From: Legionella donaldsonii
GTDB taxonomy: Bacteria; Pseudomonadota; Gammaproteobacteria; Legionellales; Legionellaceae
Assembly (NCBI RefSeq): GCF_900452385.1
Contig: NZ_UGOA01000001.1
Location: 815,501 to 879,500 of the forward strand
Reading direction: 5' to 3'
Length of the DNA stretch: 64,000 nucleotides
A program made the translations under genes and the position numbers. How positions within the stretch are numbered: position 1 is the first letter of the stretch; each line of letters starts with the position of its first letter. Below, piece by piece: positions 17,589 through 27,686 of the stretch. The notes beneath the pieces were generated by a model, which saw nothing but the letters and a program-made list of their open reading frames with translations, searched no databases and had not been told where the DNA came from.

Positions 17589-18659
17589 ATGACAAGCAGT
17601 AATGAATCCTTGTTTATTCGAGCGTTGCAGCGGAAATCAGTTACTCGAACCCCTGTATGGTTTATGCGTCAGGCTGGCCGTTACTTGCCGGAATATCGCA
17701 AAGTTCGTGAACAAGCGGGTGATTTTCTCAATCTATGTAAAAATCCTGAGTTAGCCTGTGAAGTTACCTTGCAGCCTCTTAGGCGTTTTTCCTTGGACGC
17801 AGCCATTTTATTTTCTGATATTCTTACTATTCCTGACGCTATGGATTTAGGTCTTTATTTTGCTGAGGGGGAAGGGCCTTGCTTTAAAAGGCCAGTACAG
17901 ACTATACAGGCCATAGATGCCTTACCTATTCCCAATCCTGCTGATGAGTTAGCCTATGTGATGAACGCCGTGCGCTTGATCCGCCAGGAGATGCCGAAAG
18001 AGTTGCCTTTGATTGGTTTTGCTGGCAGTCCATGGACTCTGGCTTGCTACATGGTGGAAGGAGGGAGTAGCCGTGAATTTAAGAAAGTTTTGCATTTACT
18101 CTATTCAGAGCCACACGCAGCTCACTTGCTTTTAACCAAACTTGCGCAGGCAGTTAGCCTCTATTTAGACGAACAGGTCAAAGCAGGCGTGAATGCCTTG
18201 ATGATTTTTGATACCTGGGGAGGAATTCTGACTCCTGCGAACTACCGTGATTTCTCACTTCATTACATGGCGGAAATTGTTACGCAATTAAAAGCAAGGT
18301 ATCCCGACATTCCCATTATCCTTTTTACCAAGGGGGGAGGTCAGTGGTTGCAGCAGATGGCAGGTACTGGTTGTGATGCGCTTGGTCTAGACTGGACAGT
18401 TGATCTCGGCAGGGCTCGGGCCCAGGTCGGTGACCAGGTTGCTTTACAAGGTAACCTTGATCCGGCTGTGTTACTAACAAATCCGGATTGTATACGTCAA
18501 CAAGTGAAACAGGTTTTGGCCTCATTTGGTCAGGGAAATGGCCATGTATTTAATCTGGGTCATGGAATTACTCCGGATGTGCCCCCTGAACATGTTGCCG
18601 CAATGATAGAGGCTGTTCATGAATACAGTCCTGCTTATCACAAGGAAGCGTTCTCATGA
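17589..18659 (+). CDS. hemE: uroporphyrinogen decarboxylase
   Basis: HemE removes four carboxyl groups from uroporphyrinogen III to give coproporphyrinogen III in heme synthesis. The 356-residue protein from the ATG at 17589 has the signatures [16 protein letters not shown] and [17 protein letters not shown], the [11 protein letters not shown] segment, and the C-terminal [15 protein letters not shown]. An in-frame ATG at 17547 would add 14 hydrophobic residues not typical of HemE. The stop overlaps the next start by 4 bases (ATGA), so the YheT-like hydrolase is translationally coupled. The upstream region is shared with the divergent PmrA-type promoter. Confidence 0.96.
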   Translation: MTSSNESLFIRALQRKSVTRTPVWFMRQAGRYLPEYRKVREQAGDFLNLCKNPELACEVTLQPLRRFSLDAAILFSDILTIPDAMDLGLYFAEGEGPCFKRPVQTIQAIDALPIPNPADELAYVMNAVRLIRQEMPKELPLIGFAGSPWTLACYMVEGGSSREFKKVLHLLYSEPHAAHLLLTKLAQAVSLYLDEQVKAGVNALMIFDTWGGILTPANYRDFSLHYMAEIVTQLKARYPDIPIILFTKGGGQWLQQMAGTGCDALGLDWTVDLGRARAQVGDQVALQGNLDPAVLLTNPDCIRQQVKQVLASFGQGNGHVFNLGHGITPDVPPEHVAAMIEAVHEYSPAYHKEAFS

Positions 18660-19642
18660 TAATAGAAAGCACTTTCAAGCCCGCTTGGTGGTTGCCAAAC
18701 TCTCATGTGCAGACGATATATCCAACCCTGACTCGCCGTATTCAGGCGCCAGTTGATTTGCGCGAGCGCATTGAACTACCTGATGGCGACTTCATTGATT
18801 TGGCTTGGGCAATTAATGGCAACAATAGTAAAACACCCCTGGTTATTTTATTGCATGGTTTAGGTGGAAATGTTCAATCTTCTTATGTAGGTGGATTAAT
18901 GCAAGCATTTAATCGCTATGGCTGGCGGGCTGTATTAATGCATTTCAGAGGAGCAAGTGAGGAACCGAATCGTTTGTTACGGGCTTACCATTCTGGCGAT
19001 ACGGAAGATATCAATTATTTACTAAACCTCTTAAAGCAGAGGGAACCCTCCAGTAAAAAAGCGGTCGTTGGGATATCACTGGGAGGTAATGTTTTACTCA
19101 AATGGCTTGGAGAACAGGGGCAACAATCTTTAATTGATGCCGCGGTGGCTGTATCGGTGCCTTTCCAATTACGTTTGGTTGCTGATCGGATTAGCCAGGG
19201 TTTTTCTCGAGTTTATCAAGGTTACTTATTGCGTCGTTTAAGACAGGTTTTTGAACAAAAGAAAAATAACTATACAGAGGATTTACCCGAGGTTTTGCAG
19301 AATATAGATAAATGGCAATGTTTTTGGACTTTTGATGAGTTTGTAACGGCGCCTATACACGGGTTTCCTAATGTTCATGCCTACTATAGAGAGTCGAGTT
19401 CTCGCCGTTATCTGCGCCATATAGCCACCCCAACCTTGATTATTCATGCACTGGATGATCCTTTTATGACACCAGAGGTTTTGCCGCAAGCAGACGAGTT
19501 ATCTTCAGATATTACCCTGGAACTGAGTTCCTCCGGGGGGCATGTTGGTTTTATTAGTGGAAAATTGCCAGGAAAGCCGCTCTATTGGCTAGAACAGCGG
19601 ATTCCTGATTACTTGCAAAAAATATTTGCTATTTTACATTAA
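18656..19642 (+). CDS. YheT-like alpha/beta hydrolase
   Basis: This 328-residue cytoplasmic hydrolase belongs to the YheT/AB-hydrolase-4 group. It starts with the diagnostic [19 protein letters not shown]. The oxyanion segment is [16 protein letters not shown], and the nucleophile elbow is [13 protein letters not shown] with Ser in GISLGG. An Asp in HALDDPFM and a His in SSGGHVGF complete the triad. The physiological substrate is not established for this family, though short-chain esters are likely. It overlaps hemE by 4 bases, and its 3' end overlaps the convergent DAHP synthase gene by 14 bases. Confidence 0.88.
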   Translation: MIIESTFKPAWWLPNSHVQTIYPTLTRRIQAPVDLRERIELPDGDFIDLAWAINGNNSKTPLVILLHGLGGNVQSSYVGGLMQAFNRYGWRAVLMHFRGASEEPNRLLRAYHSGDTEDINYLLNLLKQREPSSKKAVVGISLGGNVLLKWLGEQGQQSLIDAAVAVSVPFQLRLVADRISQGFSRVYQGYLLRRLRQVFEQKKNNYTEDLPEVLQNIDKWQCFWTFDEFVTAPIHGFPNVHAYYRESSSRRYLRHIATPTLIIHALDDPFMTPEVLPQADELSSDITLELSSSGGHVGFISGKLPGKPLYWLEQRIPDYLQKIFAILH

Positions 19643-20966
19643 ATTGTTTACTGAGCTGGATCGCCATTTCTAACGATTGCTCGTAATTCAAACGAGGATC
19701 CACCAGGCTGCGATAGGCATGTTTTAGATCTTCTGCACTTAAACCACGTGCACCGCCAATACATTCAGTAACGTTATCACCGGTTAATTCAAAGTGAACT
19801 CCACCCAGATAACTACCCATTTCACGATGAATTTTAACTGCTTGCTGTAATTCTGACAGGATGTTGTCAAAATGCCTGGTTTTAATGCCATCAGATGTTG
19901 TTTCTGTATTGCCATGCATGGGATCACAAGACCAAGTTACCGGGCTTTTGGTTGCCTTAACAGTTTCAATTAAAGGAGGCAATAATTTATCAATACCTTT
20001 TGCACCTAGACGGGTAATAAGTAATAAGCGTCCTTCCTCACGATTTGGATTAATTATTTCCATCACTTCGGTCAGCCATTCTTTCGTGGCTGAAGGGCCT
20101 ACTTTAATGCCAATTGGATTTTGTACACCCCGCAAAAATTCCAAATGCGCACTATCCAATTTTGCAGTCCGCATGCCAATCCAGGGTAAATGAGTTGATA
20201 AATTATACCATAGGCCATCATGCAGATGCCGGGTTAAGGCTTGTTCATAATGAAGATGCAACGCTTCATGAGAAGTAAAAAAATCAACTTTGTTAAATAG
20301 GCTATTGTTACTGGAGCCCTCAATTGCTTCAATAAAGGCTAAGGAATCAGACAACGAGCGCACAATAGCGTGGTATTCCTCGGCTTGTGGTGAGTGCTCA
20401 ACGAAACGTAAATCCCAGCGCTGCGGATGGTGCAGATCTGCAAAGCCGCCATCTAATAAAGCACGAATAAAATTAAGCGTCATGGCGGCGCAGCTATAGC
20501 CTTGCAGCATCAATTTAGGATTGGGCACACGCGAGGGGGCATCAAATTGTTGTGAATTAACCAAATCGCCACGATAACTTGGCAATGTAACGCCATCGAT
20601 GGTTTCGTGATCAGATGAGCGCGGTTTCGCGTATTGGCCAGCGATACGGCCTATCCTTATGATTGGTTTGCGCATCCCGTGTAACAGGATCAGGCTCATT
20701 TGTAACAAAATCTTCAGCTTATTACTGATGATATCCGAACGGCATTCATTAAAAGATTCGGCACAATCGCCCCCTTGCAGGATAAACGCTTCGCCTCGAC
20801 CAGCTTTTGCAATGGCTTGCTTTAAGTTTTTTATTTCACCACTGGTCACCAGTGGTGGCAGGTTGCTTAATTGTTCAACTACTTTTGCTAATTGATTCTG
20901 ATCAGGGTAATTGGCAGCTTGCTCATAAGAATGTTGTTGCCATGACATTGGCGACCACTGGTGCAT
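19629..20966 (-). CDS. class II (plant-type) 3-deoxy-7-phosphoheptulonate synthase
   Basis: DAHP synthase condenses phosphoenolpyruvate and erythrose-4-phosphate, the first step of the shikimate pathway. The 445-residue length and sequence are those of the class II enzyme, not the short AroF/G/H type. It opens HQWSPMSWQQHSYEQAANYP and has QGGDCAESF with the metal-binding Cys, RIGRIAGQYAKPRSS, and WSCDPMHGNTE. The ATG at 20966 has AAAGGA upstream. An ATG at 21026 would add 20 residues before the conserved start. Feedback control by aromatic amino acids is possible but not visible. Confidence 0.93.
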   Translation of the reverse strand: MHQWSPMSWQQHSYEQAANYPDQNQLAKVVEQLSNLPPLVTSGEIKNLKQAIAKAGRGEAFILQGGDCAESFNECRSDIISNKLKILLQMSLILLHGMRKPIIRIGRIAGQYAKPRSSDHETIDGVTLPSYRGDLVNSQQFDAPSRVPNPKLMLQGYSCAAMTLNFIRALLDGGFADLHHPQRWDLRFVEHSPQAEEYHAIVRSLSDSLAFIEAIEGSSNNSLFNKVDFFTSHEALHLHYEQALTRHLHDGLWYNLSTHLPWIGMRTAKLDSAHLEFLRGVQNPIGIKVGPSATKEWLTEVMEIINPNREEGRLLLITRLGAKGIDKLLPPLIETVKATKSPVTWSCDPMHGNTETTSDGIKTRHFDNILSELQQAVKIHREMGSYLGGVHFELTGDNVTECIGGARGLSAEDLKHAYRSLVDPRLNYEQSLEMAIQLSKQFNVK

Positions 20967-21115
20967 AAAAAAAATCCTTTGGTTATCTATAATACTGAGT
21001 ATGCGATGAATGAACACTTCTAGCAAGATTTAGTTCTTGCTAAGGACAAGATTTTGCTTCCGCAGGAAGCAGCTGGCTGGTTCGTAAAGAATTAAGCAAT
21101 TTAATGGCAAACGGA

Positions 21116-21143
21116 CTTGAAATTTTGCTGATAGCCCCCAACT
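21116..21143 (+). promoter_or_regulatory. sigma32 heat-shock promoter of grpE
   Basis: CTTGAAA (21116-21122) is followed after 13 nt by CCCCAACT (21136-21143), a close match to the sigma32 consensus CTTGAAA-N11-15-CCCCAT. It lies about 30 bp ahead of the grpE start. Confidence 0.82.
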
Positions 21144-21174
21144 ATTGCCATCAAACTTATTCGGGAGTTTTTGC

Positions 21175-21780
21175 ATGAGCGAAGATAAAAGAAAAAATTG
21201 GCATAAAATCAAAGAAAATAGTGAATTAGAAGACGAGCTCTTTGACCATGAAGACTCTGAGGATGAAGAAGACGCAAAGTCGGAGCCTGGCGAAAATGCT
21301 TTAGAGCACCCAAGTTATTCTGCGCTTGAAGAGCAACTCACCCTTGCAGAACAAAAAGCCCATGAAAACTGGGAAAAAGCAGTGCGAGCCATGGCGGAAG
21401 TAGATAATATTCGCCGGCGTGCTGAGCGTGATGTGGCTCATGCACATCGCTATAGCCTGGAAAAAATAATTAATGCGTTATTACCGGTGGTTGATAGTCT
21501 CGAGCAGGCTCTACAGCTTTGTGAAAAAGAAGGTCAGGAAGGCATGAAGGAGGGCTTGGAGTTGACTATGAAGTTGTTCATCGATGCTTTGAAAAAACAT
21601 GGTGTGACGCAGATAAATCCGGAAGGAGCTCCGTTTGATCCACAAGAGCATGAAGCGATGTCGATCCAAGAGGTTCCCGGTGTTGCAGCGAATACTGTTT
21701 TAACGGTATTCCAAAAAGGCTTCAAATTAAATGATCGACTAATTCGCCCAGCAAGAGTCATTGTTGCTAAAGCGAAATAA
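21175..21780 (+). CDS. grpE: nucleotide exchange factor GrpE
   Basis: GrpE releases ADP from DnaK. From the ATG at 21175 it has 201 residues. A very acidic, disordered N-terminus (EDELFDHEDSEDEEDAKSE) leads into the long coiled coil (residues about 50-130, with KAVRAMAEVDNIRRRAERD). A C-terminal beta domain carries FDPQEHEAMSIQEVPG and FKLNDRLIRPARVIVAK. An in-frame start at 21145 would sit inside the sigma32 promoter region and is rejected. It stands directly before dnaK, each gene with its own heat-shock promoter. Confidence 0.97.
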   Translation: MSEDKRKNWHKIKENSELEDELFDHEDSEDEEDAKSEPGENALEHPSYSALEEQLTLAEQKAHENWEKAVRAMAEVDNIRRRAERDVAHAHRYSLEKIINALLPVVDSLEQALQLCEKEGQEGMKEGLELTMKLFIDALKKHGVTQINPEGAPFDPQEHEAMSIQEVPGVAANTVLTVFQKGFKLNDRLIRPARVIVAKAK

Positions 21781-21820
21781 ACCTATTAATGGTTATTAGG
21801 TTACTTTATTACGGGTATAG

Positions 21821-21849
21821 CTTGAAATTGGCAAATTTTATCCCCATAT
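21821..21849 (+). promoter_or_regulatory. sigma32 heat-shock promoter of dnaK
   Basis: CTTGAAA (21821-21827), a 14-nt spacer and CCCCATAT (21842-21849) form a near-perfect sigma32 promoter about 40 bp ahead of dnaK. Confidence 0.88.
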
Positions 21850-21891
21850 GACAACTATTGCAGTACTAACTTTTGAGTGGAGCAAGAACAA

Positions 21892-23829
21892 ATGGCAAAA
21901 ATTATCGGAATTGACTTAGGTACAACAAATTCCTGCGTAGCAATAATGGAAGGTGATAAACCTCGTGTAATTGAAAATAGCGAAGGTTCTCGCACTACTC
22001 CTTCAATTGTTGCTTTTACCGATGATAATGAAGTATTGGTTGGGCAGTCTGCAAAGCGTCAGGCAGTGACTAACCCTAAAAAAACCCTGTTTGCAGTAAA
22101 ACGATTAATCGGTCGTCGTTTTGATGATCCTATCGTACAAAAAGACATTAAAATGGTGCCTTATGAGATTGTTAAAGCAGACAATGGTGATGCCTGGGTA
22201 AGAGTAAATAATCAAGATAAAGCGCCACCACAAATCTCTGCAGAAGTTTTACGTAAAATGAAAAAAACTGCTGAAGATTATTTAGGTGAAGAAGTGAAAG
22301 AAGCAGTTATCACGGTACCTGCCTATTTCAATGATTCGCAACGCCAGGCTACCAAAGATGCTGGTCGTATTGCTGGGCTCGAAGTCAAACGTATCATCAA
22401 TGAGCCAACCGCAGCGGCGCTCGCTTATGGTATGGATAAAAAACGAGGTGATTCAGTCATTGCTGTTTATGATCTTGGTGGTGGTACTTTTGATATTTCT
22501 ATTATTGAAATTGCTGAGGTAGATGGCGAGCATCAATTCGAAGTATTAGCTACTAATGGTGATACGTTCCTTGGTGGGGAAGATTTTGATTTGGCATTAA
22601 TAGAATACCTTGCTGCTGAATTTAAAAAAGACAGTGGGATTGATTTACACAATGATCCCTTAGCTCTGCAGCGCTTAAAAGAAGCCGCTGAGAAAGCCAA
22701 GATTGAGCTGTCTTCTACACAACAAACTGATGTGAATTTGCCTTATATTACAGCTGATGCCTCCGGGCCAAAACATTTGAATATCAAATTGACTCGCGCC
22801 AAATTGGAGTCTTTGGTTGAGAAATTGGTCGAACGTTCTATTGAGCCTTGCCGTGTAGCCCTGAAAGATGCAGGCTTGACTGTATCGCAAATCAATGAAG
22901 TGATTCTGGTTGGTGGTCAAACACGCATGCCGCTTGTGCAAAAAACGGTACAAGATTTCTTTGGCAAAGAGCCACGTAAAGATGTGAATCCTGATGAAGC
23001 TGTGGCAGTTGGTGCTGCTATTCAAGCGGCTGTTCTATCAGGGGACGTAAAAGATATTCTCTTGCTTGATGTTACCCCACTTTCTTTGGGTATCGAAACG
23101 CTGGGTGGTGTGATGACCAAGCTAATCGAGAAAAATACCACTATTCCAACTAAAGCGAATCAAGTGTTTTCAACGGCGGATGATAATCAAACGGCAGTGA
23201 CAGTTCATGTGTTACAAGGGGAGCGCGAACAGGCCTCTGCCAACAAATCGCTGGGTCGTTTTGATTTAACGGATATTCCTTCAGCACCGCGTGGGGTACC
23301 GCAGATTGAGGTAACTTTCGATATCGACGCGAATGGTATCCTTAATGTTTCTGCTAAAGATAAGGCAACTGGTAAGGCGCAATCCATCGTGATTAAGGCA
23401 TCCAGTGGGTTGAGTGATGCAGAAGTTGAAGCGATGGTGAAAGACGCGCAATCGCACGCAGAAGAAGATAGAAAATTCAAAGAAATGGCTGATATACGTA
23501 ACCAAGCCGATAGTCTTATTCATAACAGTGAGAAATCGTTAAAGGATTTAGCGACCGAATTGTCTGATGATGAGAAAAAAGGTATAGAAACGGCTATTGC
23601 TGAATTGAAAGAAGCTGTAAAAGGTAATGACAAGGCCCACATAGAAGATAAATTAAAAATTCTAAGTGAGGCTTCTTCCAAGATGGCCGAGCGTATTTAT
23701 GCGAAAAAATCAGCGGAAGGCCAGCAACAGGAAGCACCTGGTGACGCTAAAGCTCAAGAATCAACAAAAGCAGCAGATGAAGGTGTTGTCGATGCTGAGT
23801 TTGAAGAAGTTCAGGATGATAAGAAATAA
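21892..23829 (+). CDS. dnaK: chaperone DnaK (Hsp70)
   Basis: DnaK is an ATP-driven holdase and foldase working with DnaJ and GrpE. The 645-residue protein starts [15 protein letters not shown]. It has the Hsp70 signatures [12 protein letters not shown] and [14 protein letters not shown], the linker region [16 protein letters not shown], the substrate-binding beta domain, and an acidic tail ending [10 protein letters not shown]. An in-frame ATG 15 bases upstream at 21877 is possible but adds only MEQEQ. A sigma32 promoter precedes the gene, and hairpins in the dnaK-dnaJ gap may end or process the transcript. Confidence 0.98.
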   Translation: MAKIIGIDLGTTNSCVAIMEGDKPRVIENSEGSRTTPSIVAFTDDNEVLVGQSAKRQAVTNPKKTLFAVKRLIGRRFDDPIVQKDIKMVPYEIVKADNGDAWVRVNNQDKAPPQISAEVLRKMKKTAEDYLGEEVKEAVITVPAYFNDSQRQATKDAGRIAGLEVKRIINEPTAAALAYGMDKKRGDSVIAVYDLGGGTFDISIIEIAEVDGEHQFEVLATNGDTFLGGEDFDLALIEYLAAEFKKDSGIDLHNDPLALQRLKEAAEKAKIELSSTQQTDVNLPYITADASGPKHLNIKLTRAKLESLVEKLVERSIEPCRVALKDAGLTVSQINEVILVGGQTRMPLVQKTVQDFFGKEPRKDVNPDEAVAVGAAIQAAVLSGDVKDILLLDVTPLSLGIETLGGVMTKLIEKNTTIPTKANQVFSTADDNQTAVTVHVLQGEREQASANKSLGRFDLTDIPSAPRGVPQIEVTFDIDANGILNVSAKDKATGKAQSIVIKASSGLSDAEVEAMVKDAQSHAEEDRKFKEMADIRNQADSLIHNSEKSLKDLATELSDDEKKGIETAIAELKEAVKGNDKAHIEDKLKILSEASSKMAERIYAKKSAEGQQQEAPGDAKAQESTKAADEGVVDAEFEEVQDDKK

Positions 23830-23848
23830 AGCGTAACAAAGCACAGGA

Positions 23849-23884
23849 CTTACGAAAAACATCGAGCTCGGAGTTTTGCGTAAG
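23849..23884 (+). other. long hairpin in the dnaK-dnaJ gap
   Basis: CTTACGAAAAAC (23849-23860) pairs with GTTTTGCGTAAG (23873-23884) over 12 positions with one mismatch. The 12-nt loop contains the palindrome CGAGCTCG. No T run follows, so this looks more like an RNA processing or stability element than a terminator. Confidence 0.5.
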
Positions 23885-23902
23885 ACCTATAAGAAGGTGA
23901 TC

Positions 23903-23930
23903 GGGGTGCTTTGTGGCACTCCGTTCTTTT
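23903..23930 (+). terminator. possible intrinsic terminator after dnaK
   Basis: GGGGTGC (23903-23909) pairs with GCACTCC (23916-23922), one pair being a G-T wobble, with a 6-nt loop and GTTCTTTT behind it. It would attenuate read-through from dnaK into dnaJ. Confidence 0.5.
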
Positions 23931-23978
23931 ATGGCTACACGATAACGGTAGTCTTTAATTTTTGATGGTATTAGAGTT

Positions 23979-25109
23979 ATGGAACAGCAGGATTATTATG
24001 AACTTCTTGGCGTTAGTCGTAATGCTGAGGAAAGCGAAATCAAAAAAGCTTATCGCAAACTGGCGATGAAATATCATCCCGACCGTAACTCTAATGATAA
24101 AGCAGCAGAAGAAAAATTTAAAGAAATACAGAAAGCCTATGCTGTGTTATCCGATCAACAAAAACGTGCTGCCTATGATCGTTTTGGGCATGCAGGTGTT
24201 GATCCTTCTATGGGTGGGGGGCATGGCGGTTTTGGTGGCTTTGGCGATGTTTTTGAAGATATTTTTGAGAATATATTTTCTGGTGGGCGTTCTGCAGGTA
24301 GACAGTCCCGGGCACAACGCGGTGCAGATTTACAATTTAATGTGCAGCTCACCTTAGAGGAGGCTGCTCTTGGCAAACAAATTGAGATCACTGTTCCTAG
24401 ACATGTAGTCTGCGAGGTTTGTACAGGTTCGGGTGCTAAAAAAGGGACCACGCCAAAAACTTGTGAAACCTGTAATGGCGTAGGCCAGGTTCGTATCCAG
24501 CAAGGGTTTTTTTCTATACAACAAACCTGTCCGACTTGTCATGGGGAAGGAAAAATCGTTACTGATCCTTGTACTAATTGTCATGGGCAAGGTCGAGTCC
24601 GAGAGAGCAAAAAATTAACTGTCAAAATTCCTGCTGGTGTTGATAATGGCGATCGTGTACGTCTAGGCGGTGAAGGAGAGGCTGGTATCCATGGTGGTCC
24701 ACCGGGTGATTTATACGTACAGATAAATGTTAAAACACACGCTATTTTTGAACGGCATGAAAGTGATCTGTATTGCGAAGTACCTATTAGTTTTATTACT
24801 GCAGCACTAGGCGGATCAATTGAAGTACCTACCCTGGAGGGTCGGGTTACTTTGAAGATTCCCAGCGAAACACAAACTGGAAAAACATTCCGTTTGCGTG
24901 GCAAGGGTATGAAGTCAGTGCGAGGTCATGCGACAGGCGATTTATTATGTAGCGTTGTTGTAGAAACCCCGGTGAATTTATCAAAAGAACAAAAAGAGTT
25001 GCTTACTAAATTGCAAGATTCTTTGGATAGCAGCAAGAAAACGCATTCACCGCGCTCTACTTCCTGGTTTGATGGTGTAAAAAAGTTTTTTGAAGACATG
25101 AAATTTTAA
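23979..25109 (+). CDS. dnaJ: co-chaperone DnaJ (Hsp40)
   Basis: DnaJ delivers substrates to DnaK and stimulates its ATPase. The 376-residue protein has the J domain (residues 1-70) with the HPD motif in [10 protein letters not shown], a Gly/Phe-rich linker ([14 protein letters not shown]), and four zinc-binding repeats: [24 protein letters not shown] and CTNCHGQG. C-terminal substrate-binding domains follow. All expected zinc cysteines are present. It lies 149 bp after dnaK; no sigma32 box was seen immediately upstream, so it probably depends on read-through from dnaK or on a weaker promoter. Confidence 0.98.
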   Translation: MEQQDYYELLGVSRNAEESEIKKAYRKLAMKYHPDRNSNDKAAEEKFKEIQKAYAVLSDQQKRAAYDRFGHAGVDPSMGGGHGGFGGFGDVFEDIFENIFSGGRSAGRQSRAQRGADLQFNVQLTLEEAALGKQIEITVPRHVVCEVCTGSGAKKGTTPKTCETCNGVGQVRIQQGFFSIQQTCPTCHGEGKIVTDPCTNCHGQGRVRESKKLTVKIPAGVDNGDRVRLGGEGEAGIHGGPPGDLYVQINVKTHAIFERHESDLYCEVPISFITAALGGSIEVPTLEGRVTLKIPSETQTGKTFRLRGKGMKSVRGHATGDLLCSVVVETPVNLSKEQKELLTKLQDSLDSSKKTHSPRSTSWFDGVKKFFEDMKF

Positions 25110-25150
25110 CGGCTGTGCTGTACAATTGATTATTTTTATCACAGCCTGTA

Positions 25151-25218
25151 GGCGTTGCGTGAAGCAAACTGAGGCTTTAGGTTGAAAGACCTAGGCAGGT
25201 TGCTTCGGTAGTAACGCC
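25151..25218 (+). ncRNA. candidate folded leader RNA upstream of carA
   Basis: A 68-nt segment in the 128-bp dnaJ-carA gap can fold into one long three-part arm. The outer stem is GGCGTT/AACGCC (25151-25156 with 25213-25218). The middle stem is GAAGCAA/TTGCTTC (25161-25167 with 25200-25206). The tip stem is TAGGT/ACCTA (25178-25182 with 25189-25193). A preceding 7-bp stem, GGCTGTG/CACAGCC (25111-25117 with 25140-25146), lies just after the dnaJ stop. No T run follows the arm, which ends 19 nt before the carA ATG. It could control carA translation. No known riboswitch class is recognised. Confidence 0.45.
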
Positions 25219-25237
25219 CTGATTAAAGAGTCTTAAT

Positions 25238-26350
25238 ATGTTCAATAAACCTGCAATATTAGTGCTTGCCGACGGGACGACTTTTGAAGGCGTCTCTGTT
25301 GGTGCCGATGGTGACTCCGTAGGTGAATTAGTGTTTAACACAGCAATGACTGGTTATCAGGAAATGCTGACAGATCCCTCCTATGCCAAACAAATTATTA
25401 CTCTAACCACCGCCCATGTTGGAAATACAGGTTGTAATCTTGAAGATATGGAGTCATCAAAGATCTGGGCTGCTGGTTTAGTGATGCGCGATTGCTCTTT
25501 GGTGGCCTCAAATTACCGCTCTGAACAATCGTTACCAGATTGGTTAAAAAAACATGGTGTTGTGGCAATTGCTGGTATAGATACACGTGACTTAACACTG
25601 CGGTTGCGTCAACACGGTGCTGTGGCCGCCTGTATTAGTACGTCGACCAATGAAACTGAACTTGCTTTAGCGAAGGCTAAAGCGTTTGCTGGTTTGGAAG
25701 GCATGGATCTGGCCTGTGAGGTATCGCGGAAAACAGTGGAACGTTGGCATGAAGGGCGCGGGGGATGGGGAGAGGCTTCTAAACCCTCTCGATTTCATGT
25801 TGTAGCCTATGATTTTGGTGTGAAACATACTATTTTGCGTATTCTCCATGATAAAGGCTGTCATGTAACGATTGTACCGGCTAAAACTTCGGCTGAAGAG
25901 GCACTGGCACTGAATCCTGATGGCATCTTTTTATCTAATGGGCCAGGTGATCCATTGGCTTGTGATTATGCAATTGCAGCAACTAAAAAATTTCTCGATG
26001 CGAATGTACCGGTTTTTGGAATTTGTTTAGGTTTTCAAATACTGGGTTTGGCCTGTGGTGCAAAATCACTTAAAATGAAATTTGGCCATCATGGTGCTAA
26101 CCATCCGGTAATCGAGACTGATGGACTTAAACGAGTTCTAATTACTAGTCAAAATCATGGTTTTGCAATTGATGAAGATTCTTTGCCGGATTGCCTAGAA
26201 GTCACACACCGTTCTTTATTTGATCAGAGCTTACAAGGAATCAGGCATAAGCATAAGCCAGCCTTTGGTTTTCAAGGTCATCCGGAAGCTAGTCCCGGGC
26301 CGCATGATATTGAAGCCATTTTTGAGCAGTTTATGGCAATGATGAGTTAA
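25238..26350 (+). CDS. carA: carbamoyl-phosphate synthase small (glutaminase) subunit
   Basis: CarA hydrolyses glutamine and passes ammonia to CarB for carbamoyl phosphate synthesis, which feeds arginine and pyrimidine pathways. The 370-residue protein has the N-terminal CPSase domain ([20 protein letters not shown]) and a class I glutamine amidotransferase domain. The nucleophile is the Cys in [11 protein letters not shown], and the catalytic His-x-Glu is in [13 protein letters not shown]. carB does not follow. Instead metK begins within 30 bp, so the large subunit must lie elsewhere. The leader before it can fold (25151-25218). Confidence 0.96.
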   Translation: MFNKPAILVLADGTTFEGVSVGADGDSVGELVFNTAMTGYQEMLTDPSYAKQIITLTTAHVGNTGCNLEDMESSKIWAAGLVMRDCSLVASNYRSEQSLPDWLKKHGVVAIAGIDTRDLTLRLRQHGAVAACISTSTNETELALAKAKAFAGLEGMDLACEVSRKTVERWHEGRGGWGEASKPSRFHVVAYDFGVKHTILRILHDKGCHVTIVPAKTSAEEALALNPDGIFLSNGPGDPLACDYAIAATKKFLDANVPVFGICLGFQILGLACGAKSLKMKFGHHGANHPVIETDGLKRVLITSQNHGFAIDEDSLPDCLEVTHRSLFDQSLQGIRHKHKPAFGFQGHPEASPGPHDIEAIFEQFMAMMS

Positions 26351-26376
26351 ATTTAATGAGTATACAAGGGGATAAA

Positions 26377-27525
26377 GTGAGTGATTTTCATGTTTTTACC
26401 TCAGAATCAGTTTCTGAGGGGCATCCAGATAAGATCGCCGATCAAATATCTGATGCTATTTTGGATGCTATTTTAGCTAAAGATCCTAAAGCCCGTGTGG
26501 CTTGTGAAACCTTTGTTAAAACCGGTATGGTTTTAGTGGGTGGTGAAATTACGACTACTGCGTGGGTTGATGTTGATGAAATTACTCGTGCGGTGATTAA
26601 AGACATTGGCTACAACAGTTCAGAGATGGGATTTGATTGGGCTTCATGTGCAGTCTTATCAGCAATTGGCAAGCAATCTCCTGACATAGCCCAAGGAGTA
26701 GATAACCAACAGACTAAAATTCTTGGCGCAGGCGATCAAGGCATGATGTTTGGTTATGCCAGCAAGGAAACAGACGTATATATGCCGGCACCTATTGCCT
26801 ACTCGCATCGCTTAATGAGAAAACAGGCCAGTCTTCGTAAAGAAAATAAGCTGCCCTGGTTACGCCCAGATGCGAAATGTCAATTAACTATGCGCTATGA
26901 GCAGGGACAACCTGTTGCTGTGGATACCATCGTATTTTCTACTCAGCATTCTCCCGATATTAGTCATCAGGAGTTAACTGAAGCGGTTAGAGAAGAAATT
27001 ATTAAACCGATATTGCCTGCTGAGTGGTTATTGCCTAAAACGCGTTACTTTATTAATCCAACAGGACGTTTCGTCATTGGTGGCCCCCTTGGAGATTGTG
27101 GTTTAACGGGGCGTAAGATCATAGTTGATACCTATGGTGGTATGGCACGCCATGGCGGTGGTTGCTTCTCTGGTAAAGATCCTTCTAAAGTGGATCGATC
27201 TGCTGCCTATGCTGCGCGTCATGTGGCAAAAAATATTGTAGCGGCTGGTTTGGCAGACAAATGTGAAGTCCAGGTATCCTACGCTATCGGTGTTGCAGAG
27301 CCAACCTCTATCAGTGTGGATACTTTTGGTACTGGCCATCTGACTAATTCAGAAATTATTGAATTGATTAATACTCATTTTGATTTAACCCCACAGGGTA
27401 TTATCGATCATCATAATTTATTACGTCCTATCTATAGGCAAACTGCTGCTTACGGACACTATGGACGCGAAGATTTACCTTGGGAGCGTTTAGATAAAGT
27501 GGCTGCTTTAAGTAAAGCCTTATGA
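26377..27525 (+). CDS. metK: S-adenosylmethionine synthase
   Basis: MetK makes S-adenosylmethionine from methionine and ATP. Family signatures are present: [17 protein letters not shown] at the start, [12 protein letters not shown], and [19 protein letters not shown]. The GTG at 26377 is chosen because AAGGGG sits 7 nt before it and MetK proteins usually begin only a few residues before FTSESV. An ATG at 26356 would add seven residues and is also possible. The gene is close behind carA, and a strong terminator follows. Confidence 0.96.
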   Translation: MSDFHVFTSESVSEGHPDKIADQISDAILDAILAKDPKARVACETFVKTGMVLVGGEITTTAWVDVDEITRAVIKDIGYNSSEMGFDWASCAVLSAIGKQSPDIAQGVDNQQTKILGAGDQGMMFGYASKETDVYMPAPIAYSHRLMRKQASLRKENKLPWLRPDAKCQLTMRYEQGQPVAVDTIVFSTQHSPDISHQELTEAVREEIIKPILPAEWLLPKTRYFINPTGRFVIGGPLGDCGLTGRKIIVDTYGGMARHGGGCFSGKDPSKVDRSAAYAARHVAKNIVAAGLADKCEVQVSYAIGVAEPTSISVDTFGTGHLTNSEIIELINTHFDLTPQGIIDHHNLLRPIYRQTAAYGHYGREDLPWERLDKVAALSKAL

Positions 27526-27533
27526 CCTTAACG

Positions 27534-27555
27534 CCCTAATAGTTGATTAGGGTTT
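27534..27555 (+). terminator. intrinsic terminator after metK
   Basis: CCCTAAT (27534-27540) pairs perfectly with ATTAGGG (27546-27552) around a 5-nt loop and is followed by TTTGTTG. Confidence 0.65.
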
Positions 27556-27581
27556 GTTGACTTCTGTTGTCTTGGCCGAAA

Positions 27582-27622
27582 AGTATTGGTTTTCTGCGCT
27601 TCACCGCTCGCAAATCAATACT
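27582..27622 (+). promoter_or_regulatory. hairpin in the ahcY leader
   Basis: AGTATTG (27582-27588) pairs with CAATACT (27616-27622), with an inner GCG/CGC pairing. It lies between the metK terminator and the ahcY start and is followed by a GGCTG/CAGCC hairpin nearer the gene. I could not match it to the SAH riboswitch consensus. Confidence 0.4.
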
Positions 27623-27686
27623 CTCGACTTAGGCTGGCGAGATCTCAACAGCCCCTGGTTGAAGGATCGATTGAGAGGACAAACTC

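Noticed and set aside
27582-27686. SAH riboswitch
   Set aside because: Position fits, but I could not find the conserved core of the class, so it is left as an unclassified leader.
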